Positions 23,225 to 31,130 of a stretch of DNA of 64,000 bases are shown here, in pieces. Location of the stretch: positions 186,001 to 250,000 of the forward strand of contig JAWKUK010000003.1 in NCBI GenBank assembly GCA_041398605.1, in the 5' to 3' direction. The notes beneath the pieces were generated by a model. That model ran no database searches. It worked only from the letters and a program-made list of their open reading frames with translations, and had not been told where the DNA came from. The position numbers were made by a program, and so were the translations under genes. This stretch comes from JAWKUK01 sp041398605. Lineage in GTDB: Bacteria; Planctomycetota; UBA1135; GCA-002686595. Numbering within the stretch: the stretch's first letter is position 1; every line of letters begins with the position of its first letter.

Positions 23225-24385
23225 TCAGAGCTGGTCGTCGAGCGAGCCGAGGAATGAGAGGAACGCGCCCCGCTCCGCGGCCACTTCGCTCGCCGGACCG
23301 ACGAGCTTGACGGTGATGAGTCGCGCGGGTTGCTCCAGCACCGCGCCAAGGAGTCCCATGCCGGCCTTCGGCGCGCCGCCGCCCATGCCGCCGAAGCTAC
23401 CCTCCGCCGTAACGAGCAGCGCCTCGCTTCCGAGGCAAGGCGCGCGCTCGAGCCCGGCGAGCGCCGCGACGTCGAGCTTGGGTGCGCCGAACTGTCCGAG
23501 CCAACGATTGACGTTGGCGAGCACGCCGCCGCCGCCGCCTGAGAGCACGGAGATGTAGAGCTCGCACTCGCCCTTCGTCAGCGTGACCTCGCGCATCGCC
23601 CGCGCGCCAGGCTCTTGTGCCCAAGTGGCTGGGACCTGCCAGCGCAGCTTTGCGCCGGTCCCCGGATCCTCGGCCGCGCCAGATCCGGCACCGGCACCGG
23701 CACCGCCCTGCGCTGCGGCGGGGACGCCGAAGTCGATCGACGCGACAAACGCCTCGAACTCCGCGACGTTGTCCGCGATCACGGCGGTCGGCCCGACGAA
23801 CTTCACGAAGAGGGCGCCGGGCATGTCGTGGCGTGTGAGCAGGACGCCGAGCAAGCGCGCCTCAGCGATCGTTTGGCCGCTCATCCCAGTGAAGCTGCCC
23901 TCGAGGTCGACCAGCAGCGCCGGCTGCCCGAGCAAGCGGGTGCGCGGCAATGCAGCGACAGCCGCCGCGTCGACCGGCGTAAGCCCCATCTCGCCGCGCC
24001 AGCGGTTCACGTTTGGGACGTCGCCACCGCCGTCGCCGGGCAGGAACGTCAGGTAACACTCTGCGCTCGGCGCAGCCATGACCCGCGTGTTGACCATACG
24101 GAAGCGCGTCGCAGGCACGGCCTCCCAGGTCTCCGGGAGCACGTAGACGAACTCCGGGGCCTCTTCGGCCCCAGGCGGCGCGAGCTGCGCTCGACGCGCC
24201 TCTTCCTGGCTCGGCTCCCACATGTACCGTTGCGCCAGCGTCACACCAGGGATGACGGGCGGGTCGGAGCGATCGGCGATACGCGTGTTCTCGATCGCGC
24301 GCGGTCCGGTGTCGGAACACCCTGCCGCGAAGCCTGCGGCGAGGCCGAGGGCGACGGCAAGTCGCACGTGCAGCGTTTGTCTCAT
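23225..24385 (-). CDS. Lipoprotein with two copies of an NVNRWRG-type domain
   Basis: The protein has 386 residues with a clear lipoprotein signal (LGLAAGFAAGC, lipid Cys at about 23). It holds two homologous ~130-residue domains joined by an Ala/Gly-rich linker (about 245-262). Copy 1 has YVLPETWEAVPATRFRMVN, PNVNRWRGEMGL, LLVDLEGSFTGMSG and FVKFVGPTAV; copy 2 has WQVPATWAQEPGARAMREV, ANVNRWLGQFGA, LLVTAEGSFGGMGG and TVKLVGPASE. I recall similar hypothetical proteins near ResB/CcsA in PVC bacteria. An accessory role in cytochrome c maturation or copper/haem handling is inference. It precedes resB by 7 bp. Confidence 0.88.
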   Translation of the reverse strand: MRQTLHVRLAVALGLAAGFAAGCSDTGPRAIENTRIADRSDPPVIPGVTLAQRYMWEPSQEEARRAQLAPPGAEEAPEFVYVLPETWEAVPATRFRMVNTRVMAAPSAECYLTFLPGDGGGDVPNVNRWRGEMGLTPVDAAAVAALPRTRLLGQPALLVDLEGSFTGMSGQTIAEARLLGVLLTRHDMPGALFVKFVGPTAVIADNVAEFEAFVASIDFGVPAAAQGGAGAGAGSGAAEDPGTGAKLRWQVPATWAQEPGARAMREVTLTKGECELYISVLSGGGGGVLANVNRWLGQFGAPKLDVAALAGLERAPCLGSEALLVTAEGSFGGMGGGAPKAGMGLLGAVLEQPARLITVKLVGPASEVAAERGAFLSFLGSLDDQL

Positions 24386-24512
24386 GGTTTCGCGGCGCCC
24401 GGAGCGGGCGCGCATTTCATCCTGCCTAGACGCGGTATACGCTTCGGCCAGCTGGCGCGCGATTGCAGGTGCGCCATGTGTTCGCATCGATCGATGGTCG
24501 GAGGCGCACCGT

Positions 24513-25508
24513 TCACCAGTTGCGCTGGAGCACGTAGTCACCGAGCGCTTCGAGCGCGACGCGCGCTGGGCCTGCCTCGAGCCCGGCGAGCCGCGAGCGC
24601 GCCGAGGCGACGAGCGACTCGGCGCGCGCGCGCGTCGCGAGCAGGCCAGGCGCAAGGTCGCACACGCCGCGCAAGCGCGCGAGGCGACCACCCGGCGCGT
24701 CTTCGAGCCCAGGCAGCGTGTACGCGTCGCGAATGGCCGCCCGCGTCGCCGCGTCCGCGGCGCCGTAAACATGCAGCACGGGCCAAGTGACCTTGCCGTC
24801 GGCGACGTCCGTCCCGACCCCCTTGCCGACCGTGTCCTCGTCCCCGTCCAGGTCCAGCACGTCGTCGACCAGCTGGAACGCGAGCCCGAGCTCTCGCCCG
24901 AAGGCCCGCAGGGCCGCGCCGTAGCCGTCCCGGTCGCCCGGATAGCTGGCGCCGAGCTCGCAGGCCGCGCCGTAGAGGGCGCCCGTCTTGGCCGTCGCGA
25001 TTCGCTCCGCGCGCTCGAGCGGCATCTCGAAGTCGAACCGCCCGGCGGCCTGCTCGATCTCGCCGGCGCAGATCTCTTGGGTCGTCGTCGCGAGGAGCCG
25101 GCTGGCGATGCGCGAGCTCAACGTGGTCGAGAGGTGGAACGCGCGCGAGTACAGGAAGTCGCCCAAGAGGACCGCGACCTGATTGTCCCAACGGCGGTTG
25201 ACGCTCGCCACGCGGCGGCGCTTCTCGGCGCTGTCGAGCACATCGTCGTGCACGAGCGTCGCGAGATGGATGAGCTCGACGATGGACGCGACCGCCGGCA
25301 ATTCATCGTCGCGGTTCCCAGCGGCGCGCCCGGCGAGCAGCACCAAGGCGCCGCGGAGCTGCTTGCCTCGGAAGCGACCGATGTGATCGATCATGTCCGA
25401 CACGGCCGGCACGTCGGACGCGAGGGCGTGCACGAGCACATCGCGCATGCGCTCGAGCCCCGCCTCCACCGGCGCGACCAAGGCGGCCAACTTGGCGTCC
25501 TTCGCCAT
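24513..25508 (-). CDS. ispB: Trans-polyprenyl diphosphate synthase (octaprenyl/heptaprenyl type)
   Basis: The protein has 331 residues. The two Asp-rich motifs are present: FARM VHDDVLD (Asp88, 89, 92) and SARM VDDVLD (Asp215, 216, 219), plus GKQLRGALVLLAG and GDFLYSRAF. The small FARM context and length fit long-chain synthases (IspB/HepT) that make quinone side chains rather than FPP synthase. Product length cannot be read with certainty. ATG 25508 shares one base with the mobA stop (TGATG), so the genes are translationally coupled. Confidence 0.92.
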   Translation of the reverse strand: MAKDAKLAALVAPVEAGLERMRDVLVHALASDVPAVSDMIDHIGRFRGKQLRGALVLLAGRAAGNRDDELPAVASIVELIHLATLVHDDVLDSAEKRRRVASVNRRWDNQVAVLLGDFLYSRAFHLSTTLSSRIASRLLATTTQEICAGEIEQAAGRFDFEMPLERAERIATAKTGALYGAACELGASYPGDRDGYGAALRAFGRELGLAFQLVDDVLDLDGDEDTVGKGVGTDVADGKVTWPVLHVYGAADAATRAAIRDAYTLPGLEDAPGGRLARLRGVCDLAPGLLATRARAESLVASARSRLAGLEAGPARVALEALGDYVLQRNW

Positions 25509-26359
25509 CAGCGCGCGCTCCCGTATGGAACGTGGTCTTGCGCAACGAGGTCCGTCGCGCTCAGGCTTGACACATACGCGCTCGACAACGGGCTCAGGTC
25601 CTCGGGGGTGTTCACGTTGGTCAAGAAGTGTGCGAGCTCTGCGGGGACCTCCGCCACCTCGACTCGCAGCGCGGCAAACGCTTCGACGGGGCGTCGGACG
25701 CCGGCCTCGAATGCACCGCGCAAGCGCTGGCTCGCTGCCGCGGAGACGACGACACACAGGGGCTCTGCCCGACCGTCACGCGTCCAGTACGCGCACTCGG
25801 CTTTGCCCCGGGTCACGCGTTCGACGAGCGGCGCGATGACTTCAGGTGACAAGCGCGCGAGGTCACAAGCCGCGGCAACGATCCCGACGTGACCGAGGGA
25901 CGCGGCGCGCTCGATGGCGCCGACCAAGCTCGCGAGCGGGCCGAGGCGCGCCGAGGCCCCATCGCCCGCGGCCCCATCGCCCGCGGCCCCATCGCCCGAG
26001 GCCCCATCGCCCGAGGCCGCGACCCCGGCCGTGCGCCGCGTCGCCTGGGGCGGCGCGACCTCGGCCAGGTGTGGCGCAGCATCCTCGACCTCGGCATAAC
26101 GCGGGTCGAGCAGGCGTCGGGCGGGCCCGGAGGCGAGGACGACCTCGCCCGCGAACGCGCTCAAGACACGCGCGGTGCGGGCGTAGAGCGCCTCGCCTTC
26201 CATCAAGAGGCGCGCCTTGTCCGCGCCCATGCGCCGAGACGCGCCGCCGCAGAGGACAACACCGAGCAGGCCCAGACGGGCAACGCTGGGATCGATCGCG
26301 GGGCTAGCGCTTGCCGTGCCAGCACGCGCAGGGCCGGGGGTGAGAGGCTCGGGCTCCAT
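25508..26359 (-). CDS. mobA: Molybdenum cofactor guanylyltransferase MobA-like
   Basis: The protein has 283 residues. The nucleotide-binding motif GVVLCGGASRRMGADKARL (about 33-51) and the C-terminal LTNVNTPEDL are typical of MobA, which adds GMP to molybdopterin. In place of the short loop after PPQ, residues about 115-136 are four or more copies of A(S/A)GDG, encoded by 15-bp repeats. ATG 26359 was preferred; a TTG at 26377 is possible. About 30 N-terminal Ala/Pro-rich residues precede the conserved domain. Its stop is coupled to ispB; tatA lies 54 bp upstream. Confidence 0.88.
   Translation of the reverse strand: MEPEPLTPGPARAGTASASPAIDPSVARLGLLGVVLCGGASRRMGADKARLLMEGEALYARTARVLSAFAGEVVLASGPARRLLDPRYAEVEDAAPHLAEVAPPQATRRTAGVAASGDGASGDGAAGDGAAGDGASARLGPLASLVGAIERAASLGHVGIVAAACDLARLSPEVIAPLVERVTRGKAECAYWTRDGRAEPLCVVVSAAASQRLRGAFEAGVRRPVEAFAALRVEVAEVPAELAHFLTNVNTPEDLSPLSSAYVSSLSATDLVAQDHVPYGSAR
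25956..26015 (-). repeat. 4 x 15-bp in-frame tandem repeat in mobA
   Basis: Four adjacent units gccccatcgcccgcg (two) and gccccatcgcccgag (two) lie at 25956-25970, 25971-25985, 25986-26000 and 26001-26015. On the coding (minus) strand each encodes one A(S/A)GDG pentapeptide. The units sit in a loop of the MobA domain and keep the frame. Confidence 0.92.
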
Positions 26360-26413
26360 GCTGCCAGCAATGGCCAATGCGAGTCGCGCGACAGGGTCGA
26401 CTGAGCGCGGCGC

Positions 26414-26623
26414 TCAGGCGTCCCCCGAGCCGCCCTCGAGCTTCTTCTTCTCCTCGTCCCCTTCGGTCTCGAGGCCCTTCTTGAACTGATTGATGCTCGA
26501 ACCCATCGCGTGGGCGAGCTCCGGCAGCTTCCTGGCGCCGAACAGCAGCAAGACGACGATCGCGATCGGCCACAGCTCAGTGATGCCGATCCACGCCAAG
26601 TTGGGCACGAAGAATTCGCTCAT
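26414..26623 (-). CDS. tatA: Sec-independent translocase subunit TatA
   Basis: The protein has 69 residues. It has the normal TatA layout: a short N-terminus and membrane helix (ITELWPIAIVVLLLFGARKL), the FGARKLPELAHAMGSSI hinge and amphipathic helix, and a charged tail (EGDEEKKKLEGG). TatA oligomers form the passage for folded, often cofactor-loaded proteins with RR signal peptides. tatB and tatC are not in the window. It is immediately upstream of mobA, ispB and the cytochrome c genes on the same strand. Confidence 0.95.
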   Translation of the reverse strand: MSEFFVPNLAWIGITELWPIAIVVLLLFGARKLPELAHAMGSSINQFKKGLETEGDEEKKKLEGGSGDA

Positions 26624-26651
26624 GGCTCCGGACGTCGCGCGGGGCTCTCGC

Positions 26652-26681
26652 GGCGGTGGCGCACCACATGGTCCCACCGCC
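26652..26681. promoter_or_regulatory. Inverted repeat upstream of tatA
   Basis: Arms ggcggtgg (26652-26659) and ccaccgcc (26674-26681) are perfect inverted copies separated by 14 bp, 29-58 bp before the tatA start. Position fits an operator or a leader hairpin; no regulator can be named. Confidence 0.4.
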
Positions 26682-26837
26682 AGCGACGTGGTTGGACGTC
26701 CTGGCCGTATCGTAGGCCACCTCAGGGCACGGGCCACTACCGCGCGCCGCAAAACGGGCCGGGCGGACACAGCGTCGCGCCCCCCCGGCAGCGTTGGAGC
26801 GGACGACCCGCTGCTCGAACGGGCGGGACCCCGTGCC

Positions 26838-26878
26838 CCGGCTGGCGGGCGGGTGCGCCGTTGTGGCGCACCAGCCGG
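26838..26878 (-). terminator. Hairpin downstream of the 26879-27766 gene
   Basis: An 8-bp perfect stem GGTGCGCC / GGCGCACC with a 5-nt loop (26852-26872) is enclosed by a second complementary pair CCGGCT / AGCCGG (26838-26843 and 26873-26878), directly after the gene's stop. There is no U-tract, so it is a terminator or 3'-stabilising hairpin by position only. Confidence 0.55.
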
Positions 26879-27766
26879 TCAAGCGGTCGTGTCGAAGTTG
26901 ATCCGTCGCAGCCCTTCGCTGAGGGACTCCGTGCCGTTCTTGGCGCTGTAGAGCCTCGCTTCGGACGCCTGGGTGCCCGACTGCACATCGCTCACGCGCT
27001 GCTGGAGGCGGCCAAGCGAGGCAGACATGAGGCCGTAGAACGTCCCGCGGTCGAAGTCGCCCCCCTCGAAGAACGAGGTCTCGATGCGCGACGTCGCGGA
27101 GGTGAACGCGTCCTGGGCCGCCTTCAGCTGGCCCTGCGAGTCCTCGTCCTTCGCCCCTGAGACGAGGCCGCTGAGGCGCTGTCCCATGCCCTGAACGATC
27201 GACTGGAAGCGGCCCTGGGCTGCCGCGGCCGGGGTCATCGAGCCCCCCATGCCTGTTTGGCTCGCGCCCAAAGCCGCGCCATCCGCGGCGTCGGTGACCG
27301 CCGCGTCCATGACGTCCTGGTCCTCTTTGGCCGCGGTCATGTCCTTGAGGTCGGCTTGGACCATCGAGACCGAATTCTGGACCGCGCGAGCGAGGTCCTC
27401 GCCGCGCAGGCTGCCGTCCTCGATGCCGGAGCGGATGCGACTGAGGCTTTGGTCGAAGCGCCCGACGGCGCCCTCGAGGGCGGACGTGTCCGCGCCCGAA
27501 GCCTGGGCCCCAGCAAACGCGGACTCGATGCGGCTGGCGATTCCAGCGCCGTACGCATCGAGGCGCGCGACGACGGCGTCCGGGCCACCCGGGGGCGGGC
27601 CCTGCGGCGGGCCAGGGGGCGGCGGGCCCTGCCCAACCGCCGCGGTCGCCCCGAGCGGGGCGGCGCCGCGCGCAGGCATGGCCGCGGCGCCGGCCTGGGC
27701 CCCGCGTACGGTGGGCTGGGCGGCGGCGGACTGCGCCGACGCGAGGTTCGATTGGGAGATCTGCAT
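26879..27766 (-). CDS. Helical protein of unknown function
   Basis: The protein has 295 residues, starting MQISQSNLASAQSAAAQ at ATG 27766. Residues about 20-62 are Ala/Pro/Gly-rich (GQGPPPPGPPQGPPPGGP). The rest is predicted to be long helices rich in Ala, Gln, Ser and Asp (RLDAYGAGIASRIESAFAGA; GRFDQSLSRIRSGIEDGSLR; YGLMSASLGRLQQRVSDVQS). No signal peptide or membrane segment is seen. I do not recognise the family; the helical, Cys-free build resembles secreted or appendage-associated proteins, but that is only an impression. It lies alone, with 172 bp before it and a terminator-like hairpin after it. Confidence 0.75.
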   Translation of the reverse strand: MQISQSNLASAQSAAAQPTVRGAQAGAAAMPARGAAPLGATAAVGQGPPPPGPPQGPPPGGPDAVVARLDAYGAGIASRIESAFAGAQASGADTSALEGAVGRFDQSLSRIRSGIEDGSLRGEDLARAVQNSVSMVQADLKDMTAAKEDQDVMDAAVTDAADGAALGASQTGMGGSMTPAAAAQGRFQSIVQGMGQRLSGLVSGAKDEDSQGQLKAAQDAFTSATSRIETSFFEGGDFDRGTFYGLMSASLGRLQQRVSDVQSGTQASEARLYSAKNGTESLSEGLRRINFDTTA

Positions 27767-27938
27767 GGGACGGTTGTCGGCCAAACCGCGCCCCACCACA
27801 GAGCCATCCGCGACAATGGGACCGCGACCGTAAACCCCCTCCGGGCAGGGACTTACAGATCTCACTCCGGGACGTTGCCGTCCTTTTCTAGGCGCGGGGA
27901 AAGGAATTCCCTCTCGCTGCGCCCCGCTCGGACGCGTG

Positions 27939-29276
27939 TTACCTGCGCCGCGTGCTCGCCGACAGGACCTCGACGCGCATGATGTCGAGGACCCGCGGCA
28001 GCGCCTCGCTCTGCACCGAGGCCGCCACGGGGGGGCTGACCGTGGTCGCTTTGACCCCGAGCTCGAACCCTTCGAACACCTCGAGGTCATAGCGCGCGCT
28101 CGAGCAGCGCACCTCGGCGACCGTCTCGCCGCCCCACTCCAGGTACCAACGTCGCTCTCCGCCCAGGACCCGCGAATAGAGCCACCCTCGACCCTCAAAG
28201 CGCCCCATGTGCAGGCTCTTCTGGATGTCGTTGCGCTCGCGGGTGGCGACGATCTCCGCCAGCTCTCGCTTCCGGCGGTCGTCTTCGGCTTGGACCTGCT
28301 CGCGCAGCTCTGCGACTTGCCGGCGCGCATCCGCCGAGAGGACGCGCTCCTCGGCCCGGGCCCGCGTCGCCGTTCCCTCGGGGGTCATCGCAGCGGTCTC
28401 GCGGTACAGCGCGACCACCTCCGCCCAGGTCGTGGAGCTGGCATCAGGCTGACTCAGCGCCGCGTCGAACGCGATGTCCGCCTGGGTGACCCGACGCAGC
28501 GCGTCCTGTGACACCGTCGGGATCGGCTCCATCAAAGGCGCGGAGCGCTCGGCCTCGGCACGCGCGCTGCCGCTCGGAGCGGTTCGGGGGGTCTCGCGAG
28601 TCGTCGGGACGCGGCGTTGGGCCTCAACCCACGCCGTCTGAACGGCTGATGTGGCGGCGCTGTCGTTCGCGGCGACGGGGTCCACCTCGAGGGTTTGCAC
28701 CCACACGCGCGCCGTCTCGGGGGCCCACACCTTGACCCAATCCTCCGCGAGCGGCTTGGCCGGGTTGTTCCGGGCGATGAGTACGACGCGGGTCCCGCGC
28801 TGCAACTTCGTCCGCAGCGCCATCGAGCGCGGCGACGCCTCAGGCATCGGGCGCATGTTGACCGCGTCCGAGTCCACCCGCAGGACCCCGTCAACAGAGG
28901 TCAGCTGGAGGTGCTCGCCGAAGACCCACACGGGGACCCCGCCTGCGACCTCGACCTGAAAGAACGGGGGCAGGCCCGCGCTCTTGCCGTAGACCCGCAG
29001 CGGGTGCCCGGCTTCCAGCCGGAGCAGCTCGCTGCCCGCGGCATCCTCGAAGTTGCGCACGATCGCGCCAGCCTTCGCCCGCGCCAGCGTCGGGGCGGCC
29101 CCGACGTCCTGGGCCCCGCGCGACCAGGCCGCCGGGATCGGGTTGGCCGAAGCCGCGCCGGCCGCAGCAGCAGCCGCGCTGGCCGGCCCGAGAACGAGTC
29201 CAACAAGGGACGCCATGACGGCCCCTGAAATCAGTGACGTGCGCCTCCGCGGGCGCGTCGACGGTGTGCGGTTCAT
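27939..29276 (-). CDS. Exported SH3-like domain protein with coiled coil
   Basis: The protein has 445 residues. ATG 29276 follows a good purine-rich site (gaggggaagaggc on the coding strand). An N-terminal signal (SLISGAVMASLVGLVLGPASA) is followed by two SH3b-like stretches (AGSELLRLEAGHPLRVYGKS...VWVFGEHLQL and KLQRGTRVVLIARNNP..DWVKVWAPETARVWV), a Ser/Ala/Pro linker, then a charged coiled coil (RRQVAELREQVQAEDDRRKREL) and a final beta-rich part. SH3b domains commonly bind cell-wall peptides in the periplasm; the exact role is unknown. It is divergent from panD across 238 bp. Confidence 0.8.
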   Translation of the reverse strand: MNRTPSTRPRRRTSLISGAVMASLVGLVLGPASAAAAAAGAASANPIPAAWSRGAQDVGAAPTLARAKAGAIVRNFEDAAGSELLRLEAGHPLRVYGKSAGLPPFFQVEVAGGVPVWVFGEHLQLTSVDGVLRVDSDAVNMRPMPEASPRSMALRTKLQRGTRVVLIARNNPAKPLAEDWVKVWAPETARVWVQTLEVDPVAANDSAATSAVQTAWVEAQRRVPTTRETPRTAPSGSARAEAERSAPLMEPIPTVSQDALRRVTQADIAFDAALSQPDASSTTWAEVVALYRETAAMTPEGTATRARAEERVLSADARRQVAELREQVQAEDDRRKRELAEIVATRERNDIQKSLHMGRFEGRGWLYSRVLGGERRWYLEWGGETVAEVRCSSARYDLEVFEGFELGVKATTVSPPVAASVQSEALPRVLDIMRVEVLSASTRRR

Positions 29277-29514
29277 GCCTCTTCCCCTCGAGGTCGGTGC
29301 TCGGGGGGCGTGCGGGCCCCCCATGGATCAGTGCAGAGGCAGAGTAGGAAACAGATGGCCCCCAGTTCCAGGGTGAGGCCCCCTCGATCCCGAATCGAGC
29401 AGCCGGCGGCACGCGGGAGAACGTGACGTGGAAGACAGCTTCGGGGATTGAATCCGAGCTCACCCGGGGCGTAAGTGGCACCCCGCGGCACGACCCGCTA
29501 ACGTCTGAGAGCCC
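29277..29514. promoter_or_regulatory. Divergent promoter region between SH3-like gene and panD
   Basis: Both flanking genes start outward from this 238-bp gap, so promoters for both must lie here. I see no strong -35/-10 pair on either strand and no clear operator. The assignment rests on gene orientation. Confidence 0.5.
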
Positions 29515-29898
29515 ATGCGCCAATTCCTCCGCGCCAAGATCCACAAGGCCGTCGTCACCGAAGCCAACCTCGACTACGTCGGTTCGATCACGATCGACTC
29601 CGAGCTGATGGAGCGCGTCGACCTCGGGGAGTACGAGAAGGTCCTCGTCGTCGACAACACAAACGGCGCGCGGATCGAGACGTACGCGATTCCGGGGCCC
29701 CCCGGCAGCGGCGTGATTTGCATGAACGGCGCCGCGGCGCACCACGTCCGCCAGGGCGACGAGGTCATCATCATGGCCTTCGGCTTCGCGGCGGAGCCCC
29801 TGCGCCCGCGCCAGATCTTGGTCGACGGGCTCAACCGCTACGTCCGCGAGATCGAGGCCACCGAGCGCGGCGTCATCACGGCTGCGGGTCCAAGCTGA
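29515..29898 (+). CDS. panD: Aspartate 1-decarboxylase proenzyme
   Basis: The protein has 127 residues. The self-cleavage site is Gly23-Ser24 in DYVGSITID, which produces the pyruvoyl cofactor; the conserved K-IH-A-VTEANLDY start and the YAIPGPPGSGVICMNGAAAH block match the family. It decarboxylates L-aspartate to beta-alanine for pantothenate and CoA. Its last 23 bases overlap the 3' end of the convergent larC gene. No other pan gene is present in the window. Confidence 0.97.
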   Translation: MRQFLRAKIHKAVVTEANLDYVGSITIDSELMERVDLGEYEKVLVVDNTNGARIETYAIPGPPGSGVICMNGAAAHHVRQGDEVIIMAFGFAAEPLRPRQILVDGLNRYVREIEATERGVITAAGPS

Positions 29899-31078
29899 CA
29901 CGCGCGAGCACCAGCTCGCGCGCCCGCTCCAGCGAGACACCGACGCGGTCGGCCAGGGCCACGAGGTCGTCGTACTCCGGCTGAACGCGCGCTGGGACGT
30001 CCTCGGTCGCGAGCCGGCGCTTCACGCGGACGACGACGCCGTCGACCTCGACGGTCCCATCCGTCCGCGCGGCAGCCCGGCGCTCGAGCTGCGTCCAGCG
30101 CACGCCGAGGGTCGGCGTGGCGCCGAAGAATGCACGCTCGAGCACGCCTCGCTCACCTGCACGCGCCAGCGCGCTGAGCACGACCCCTGGCCTGTCCTTC
30201 TTCATCTGGACGGCGACCGTCCAGACCTCGAGCGCGCCGGCGGCGCGCAGCCTCGAGACCGCGTGACCGACCTCTTGGGGCGTCGCGTCGTCGAGGTTCG
30301 CCTCGGCAAGCCAGACGCGCTCGTACGACGCGTCGGAGCCACCCCCGGAGCGCCCGAGCTGGACGCGCACGATGTTCGGCGGGCCCGACGGGAACTCCTT
30401 GGTCCCAGCGCCGTAGCCGACCCGCTGGGCGGTGAACCCACCGCTCGGTTCGAACGACTCGACCCAGGCCGCGAGGATTCCCGCGGCGGTCGGCGTCAGC
30501 CGCTCCCCCCCGCCGCCCAGCACATGCGGGAGCCCGCGCAGGAGCTCTGCCGTCGCAGGCGCCGGCACGGGCATGTCCCCGTGGGCGCAGCGCACCGTGC
30601 CCGAGCCGACGAGGGGCGGCGTCGCGAGCACGCGCTGCACACCGAGCAGCTCAAGCGCGAGCGCCGCGCCGCCGACATCGATCAACGTGTCCACCGCGCC
30701 GACCTCATGGAAGTGGATCTCGTCGGGCGAACAGCCGTGCACGCGGCCCTCTGCGACGGCGATCGCGCGCAAGACCGCGCCGGCCCTCGCGCGCGCGGGC
30801 GCGCCGAGCGACGAGCGCTGCAAGAGTTCGACGAGGTCCGCCAAGTGCCGGTGCGGCGCGGTCGTCGTCTCCGGGGTCGCGACGTCGAGGTGCAGCCCCG
30901 AGAGCGACCCGCGCCACACCGTCTTGCTCGCCAGGCGCGCCTCACCCGGCACGAGCTCCTCGGCCAAGCGCTCTAGGTGCGCGAGCGTAAAGCGCGGGTC
31001 GCCGAGGTCCAGCAGCGCGGCGAGGAACATGTCCCCCGCCATCCCTCCAAACGGTTCGATCAGGAGCGTCGTCGGCAT
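29876..31078 (-). CDS. larC: Nickel-pincer cofactor biosynthesis protein LarC (DUF111)
   Basis: The protein has 400 residues in one continuous frame. Features are the N-terminal LIEPFGGMAGDMFLAALLDL, the metal-type motif EIHFHEVGAVDTLIDVGGAA, PLVGSGTVRCAHGDMPVPAPAT and the C-terminal AEANLDDATPQEVGHAVSRL and TPTLGVRWTQLERR. LarC is a CTP-dependent nickel insertase/cyclometallase that completes the pincer cofactor of lactate racemase and related LarA enzymes. In some lactobacilli the two halves are joined by frameshifting; here no shift is needed. larA, larB and larE are not in this window. Confidence 0.95.
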   Translation of the reverse strand: MPTTLLIEPFGGMAGDMFLAALLDLGDPRFTLAHLERLAEELVPGEARLASKTVWRGSLSGLHLDVATPETTTAPHRHLADLVELLQRSSLGAPARARAGAVLRAIAVAEGRVHGCSPDEIHFHEVGAVDTLIDVGGAALALELLGVQRVLATPPLVGSGTVRCAHGDMPVPAPATAELLRGLPHVLGGGGERLTPTAAGILAAWVESFEPSGGFTAQRVGYGAGTKEFPSGPPNIVRVQLGRSGGGSDASYERVWLAEANLDDATPQEVGHAVSRLRAAGALEVWTVAVQMKKDRPGVVLSALARAGERGVLERAFFGATPTLGVRWTQLERRAAARTDGTVEVDGVVVRVKRRLATEDVPARVQPEYDDLVALADRVGVSLERARELVLARVSLDPQP

Positions 31079-31130
31079 CGCGCAGAGTGTCGCCGAGGCG
31101 CGCGCCCTCGTGAAGCGCGGTCATACACAT

